DNA from: UBA2883 sp964017965
GTDB lineage: Bacteria; Cyanobacteriota; Vampirovibrionia; Gastranaerophilales; Gastranaerophilaceae
DNA: 64,000 nt
Direction: 5' to 3'
NCBI GenBank assembly: GCA_964017965.1
Contig: CAXHNV010000002.1
Span: 268,960 to 332,959 of the forward strand
A model generated the notes under the pieces. The model was not told the DNA's origin. It saw only the letters and a program-made list of their open reading frames with translations, and did no database searches. This document shows, in pieces, positions 62,732 to 64,000 of the stretch (position 1 is its first letter; each line of letters opens with the position of its first letter). The position numbers were made by a program, and so were the translations under genes.

Positions 62732-63362
62732 AGTGTAAAACCTCCTTATAAGATTTATAATTTATAAAATTTAATCCGTTTTTCTTACAGTATAACGAAA
62801 GCGCGGATTTTGCAAACAATATATCGGCTTTAGAAGCCGCACAAAAGTCGGAAGTGCCGTCTCCTACGTAATATACCGTATTATAAAGTTTTTTTAAATT
62901 TTTAATAGCTTTGCATTTACATGTACCGGCGTTATTAGTACAGTTGTCCGAGTCATTCGGGTATTCAATAATAAATTTGTCATATTCATTAAAATATGCA
63001 TGATTCGTTATAACGTTTATATAGTCAATATTATAGCGCTCTAATATTCTATTTATAAAATAATCCAAACCGTCACTCAAGATAACTACCGGAATATTAT
63101 TTTCTTTTGCATAATCACAAAATGGAATAAACCACTCGTCTATTTCAATCGTATCTAAGAACTCATCCACAAGGGCAGGGGTAAGCTTTGGAACAAGCGC
63201 AAACTGGCGAGTCAAGCACTCTTTTGAGCCCAATTTGCCGTCTAGCCAATCGTTTTCGATATCTAACCAACGAGGGTTTGCATAATCTTCTAAGAATTTT
63301 GTTAAGGTATCTTTTTTTGTAATAGTACCGTCAAAATCACTAACTATAATCTTCTCGTGCAT
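62712..63362 (-). CDS. HAD phosphatase, MtnX/SerB-like
   Basis: First gene of the operon, 216 residues. DxD motif IIVSDFDGTITKKDTL, motif II VVILSDGLDYF, motif IV YYVGDGTSDFCAASKAD. The helical cap between them and these motifs fit the MtnX/phosphoserine-phosphatase group; the true substrate is likely a phosphorylated small metabolite. No ribosome site is seen before the ATG, and a poor TTGTAG-17-TAATCT promoter ends seven bases upstream. Confidence 0.82.
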   Translation of the reverse strand: MHEKIIVSDFDGTITKKDTLTKFLEDYANPRWLDIENDWLDGKLGSKECLTRQFALVPKLTPALVDEFLDTIEIDEWFIPFCDYAKENNIPVVILSDGLDYFINRILERYNIDYINVITNHAYFNEYDKFIIEYPNDSDNCTNNAGTCKCKAIKNLKKLYNTVYYVGDGTSDFCAASKADILFAKSALSLYCKKNGLNFINYKSYKEVLHYVRFGK

Positions 63363-63383
63363 ATATTCAGATTATTACAAAGA

Positions 63384-63412
63384 TTGTAATTCTACAATAT
63401 TAGGTATATAAT
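63384..63412 (+). promoter_or_regulatory. Promoter of ogt
   Basis: TTGTAA, 17 bases, TATAAT; only eight bases separate the -10 box from the ATG, pointing to a leaderless transcript. Confidence 0.5.
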
Positions 63413-63420
63413 TTTTTACA

Positions 63421-63888
63421 ATGAAGTATTTATATTATTACAACACAGCTATTGGTAAATTAGGTTTAGCGGAAGAGCAGGGATTGATTACAGATGTATG
63501 TTTTATCAATATGAAGGCACCGCTTTCTGCTAAGATACAAGAAACTGATACATTAAAAGAGGCTTATAGGCAGATTTGTGAATATTTAGAAGGGACACGT
63601 AAACGATTTGATATTCCGATAAATCCTGCCGGAGATAAGATACATCAAAAAGTTTTGATTGATGTATTACGCATACCTTATGCAGATACGATAACTTATA
63701 AAGATTTAGGGATACGCCAGAATCTTCATCCGAGGGCTATTGGAGCTATTGTAGGAAAGAATCCTATACCAATAATAATTCCTTGTCACAGGGTAATTGG
63801 CAGCAACGGAAATTTGACCGGTTATAATGGTGGGTTAGAGATAAAGAAAAAGTTGTTGGATTTAGAAGCAAAGGTTTGGGAAGAGTAA
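63421..63888 (+). CDS. ogt: Methylated-DNA--[protein]-cysteine S-methyltransferase
   Basis: Suicide repair of O6-alkylguanine and O4-alkylthymine. The active-site motif PIIIPCHRVIGSNGNLTGY contains the acceptor Cys; the helix-turn-helix region RQNLHPRAIGAIVGKNP lies just before. A short N-terminal domain precedes it; 155 residues, typical. There is no ribosome site before the ATG and the promoter is immediately upstream. Divergent from the seven-gene operon. Confidence 0.93.
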   Translation: MKYLYYYNTAIGKLGLAEEQGLITDVCFINMKAPLSAKIQETDTLKEAYRQICEYLEGTRKRFDIPINPAGDKIHQKVLIDVLRIPYADTITYKDLGIRQNLHPRAIGAIVGKNPIPIIIPCHRVIGSNGNLTGYNGGLEIKKKLLDLEAKVWEE

Positions 63889-63921
63889 GAAAAGCCCTCG
63901 CTGATAGCGAGGGCTTTTCTT
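63887..63921. terminator. Bidirectional terminator
   Basis: Perfect 16-bp stem (AAGAAAAGCCCTCGCT / AGCGAGGGCTTTTCTT) with a 3-base loop. It closes ogt and the convergent orphan, whose stop codon lies in the right arm. Confidence 0.85.
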
Positions 63922-64000
63922 AAGCGAATATTTTGAAATTCTTCTCTATGTTATCGTTACAGACCTTTTGGATACCGTCCATTTCTGTATTGATTGCTTC
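63920..64000 (-). CDS. C-terminal end of a paralogue of the large orphan, truncated by the window
   Basis: The last 26 codons and the TAA of a minus-strand gene are present. The tail (EMDGIQKVCNDNIEKNFKIF) lines up without gaps with the C-terminus of the 451-aa orphan near 51.7 kb (ELEAVKKVMSKNIDNSFKTF), sharing the acidic-helix, V-x(4)-N-I, and N-F-K-x-F pattern. It is below the usual length for calling a gene, but the match and the shared terminator support it. The rest lies outside the window. Confidence 0.6.
   Translation of the reverse strand, partial: EAINTEMDGIQKVCNDNIEKNFKIFA

Overview
The window is a gene-dense, AT-rich bacterial chromosome segment with about 65 protein genes, one tRNA and no mobile elements. 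It looks Gram-negative: an RND/MFP/TolC efflux operon, a family 9 (heptosyltransferase-like) glycosyltransferase, Lgt, secreted proteins with signal peptides, and a MurE carrying the DNPR motif of meso-diaminopimelate peptidoglycan. Glycogen-type glgC, a membrane pyrophosphatase, rubrerythrin, and several lineage-specific orphan proteins (for example one starting MGLSASQARLLSLTAR) suggest a fermentative gut bacterium. My best guess from memory of such proteins is Gastranaerophilales (Melainabacteria/Vampirovibrionia, the non-photosynthetic sister clade of Cyanobacteria). There is no rRNA gene here to prove it.

Layout. 1-4731 (+): end of a cysteine desulfurase, then rpiB-rsfS-TPR protein-membrane protein and small unknowns. 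4762-11974 (-): serS, then the three-gene efflux operon. 12074-18566 (-): nadD-yqeK-panE-response regulator-histidine kinase-glycosyltransferase, followed by an orphan membrane protein and a calpain-like peptidase. 18719-22105 (+): LysM protein, glyA, a WecA/MraY-type transferase with an apparent ATT start, and an orphan. 22132-28007 (-): sugar MFS transporter, glgC, an EF-hand-like duplicated protein and metG. 28104-30493 (+): secreted GH13 amylase and DMT transporter. 30490-38678 (-): orphan, lgt, TPR lipoprotein, ilvD, nagA-like, murE and a PBP2/FtsI transpeptidase. 38873-41227 holds two orphan coiled-coil genes around fba. 41213-48922 (-): folD, MinD-like ATPase, rubrerythrin, FAD oxidoreductase plus MnmC-like methyltransferase, and clpB. 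49243-51536 (+): orphan and nagZ. 51682-56920 (-): large orphan, tRNA-Arg, HNH-like protein and hppA. 57416-63362 (-): a seven-gene operon with two HAD enzymes, a class III aminotransferase, an alpha/beta hydrolase, a membrane protein and two zinc dehydrogenases. The window ends with ogt and the tail of a paralogue of the large orphan.

Themes. Much of the housekeeping content serves the envelope: murE, PBP, nagZ, nagA, lgt, WecA-like and GT9. glgC, amylase and the sugar transporter suggest alpha-glucan metabolism. Promoters readable here are sigma70-like, often with TATTAT as the -10 box and a 17-base spacer. Perfect bidirectional hairpin terminators separate convergent units.

Most notable signals: (1) a direct-repeat element built on TGTAACAAA, about 70-77 bases before the start codon of four orphan genes, which looks like a shared regulon; (2) a strong promoter followed within 60 bases by a terminator, a probable small RNA at 24.8 kb; (3) a promoter, 24-codon ORF and 15-bp hairpin leader before the orphan at 49.2 kb; (4) the uncharacterised seven-gene operon; (5) candidate leaderless genes and an ATT start. 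Gene starts were moved from the longest reading frame where a ribosome binding site clearly chose another codon.
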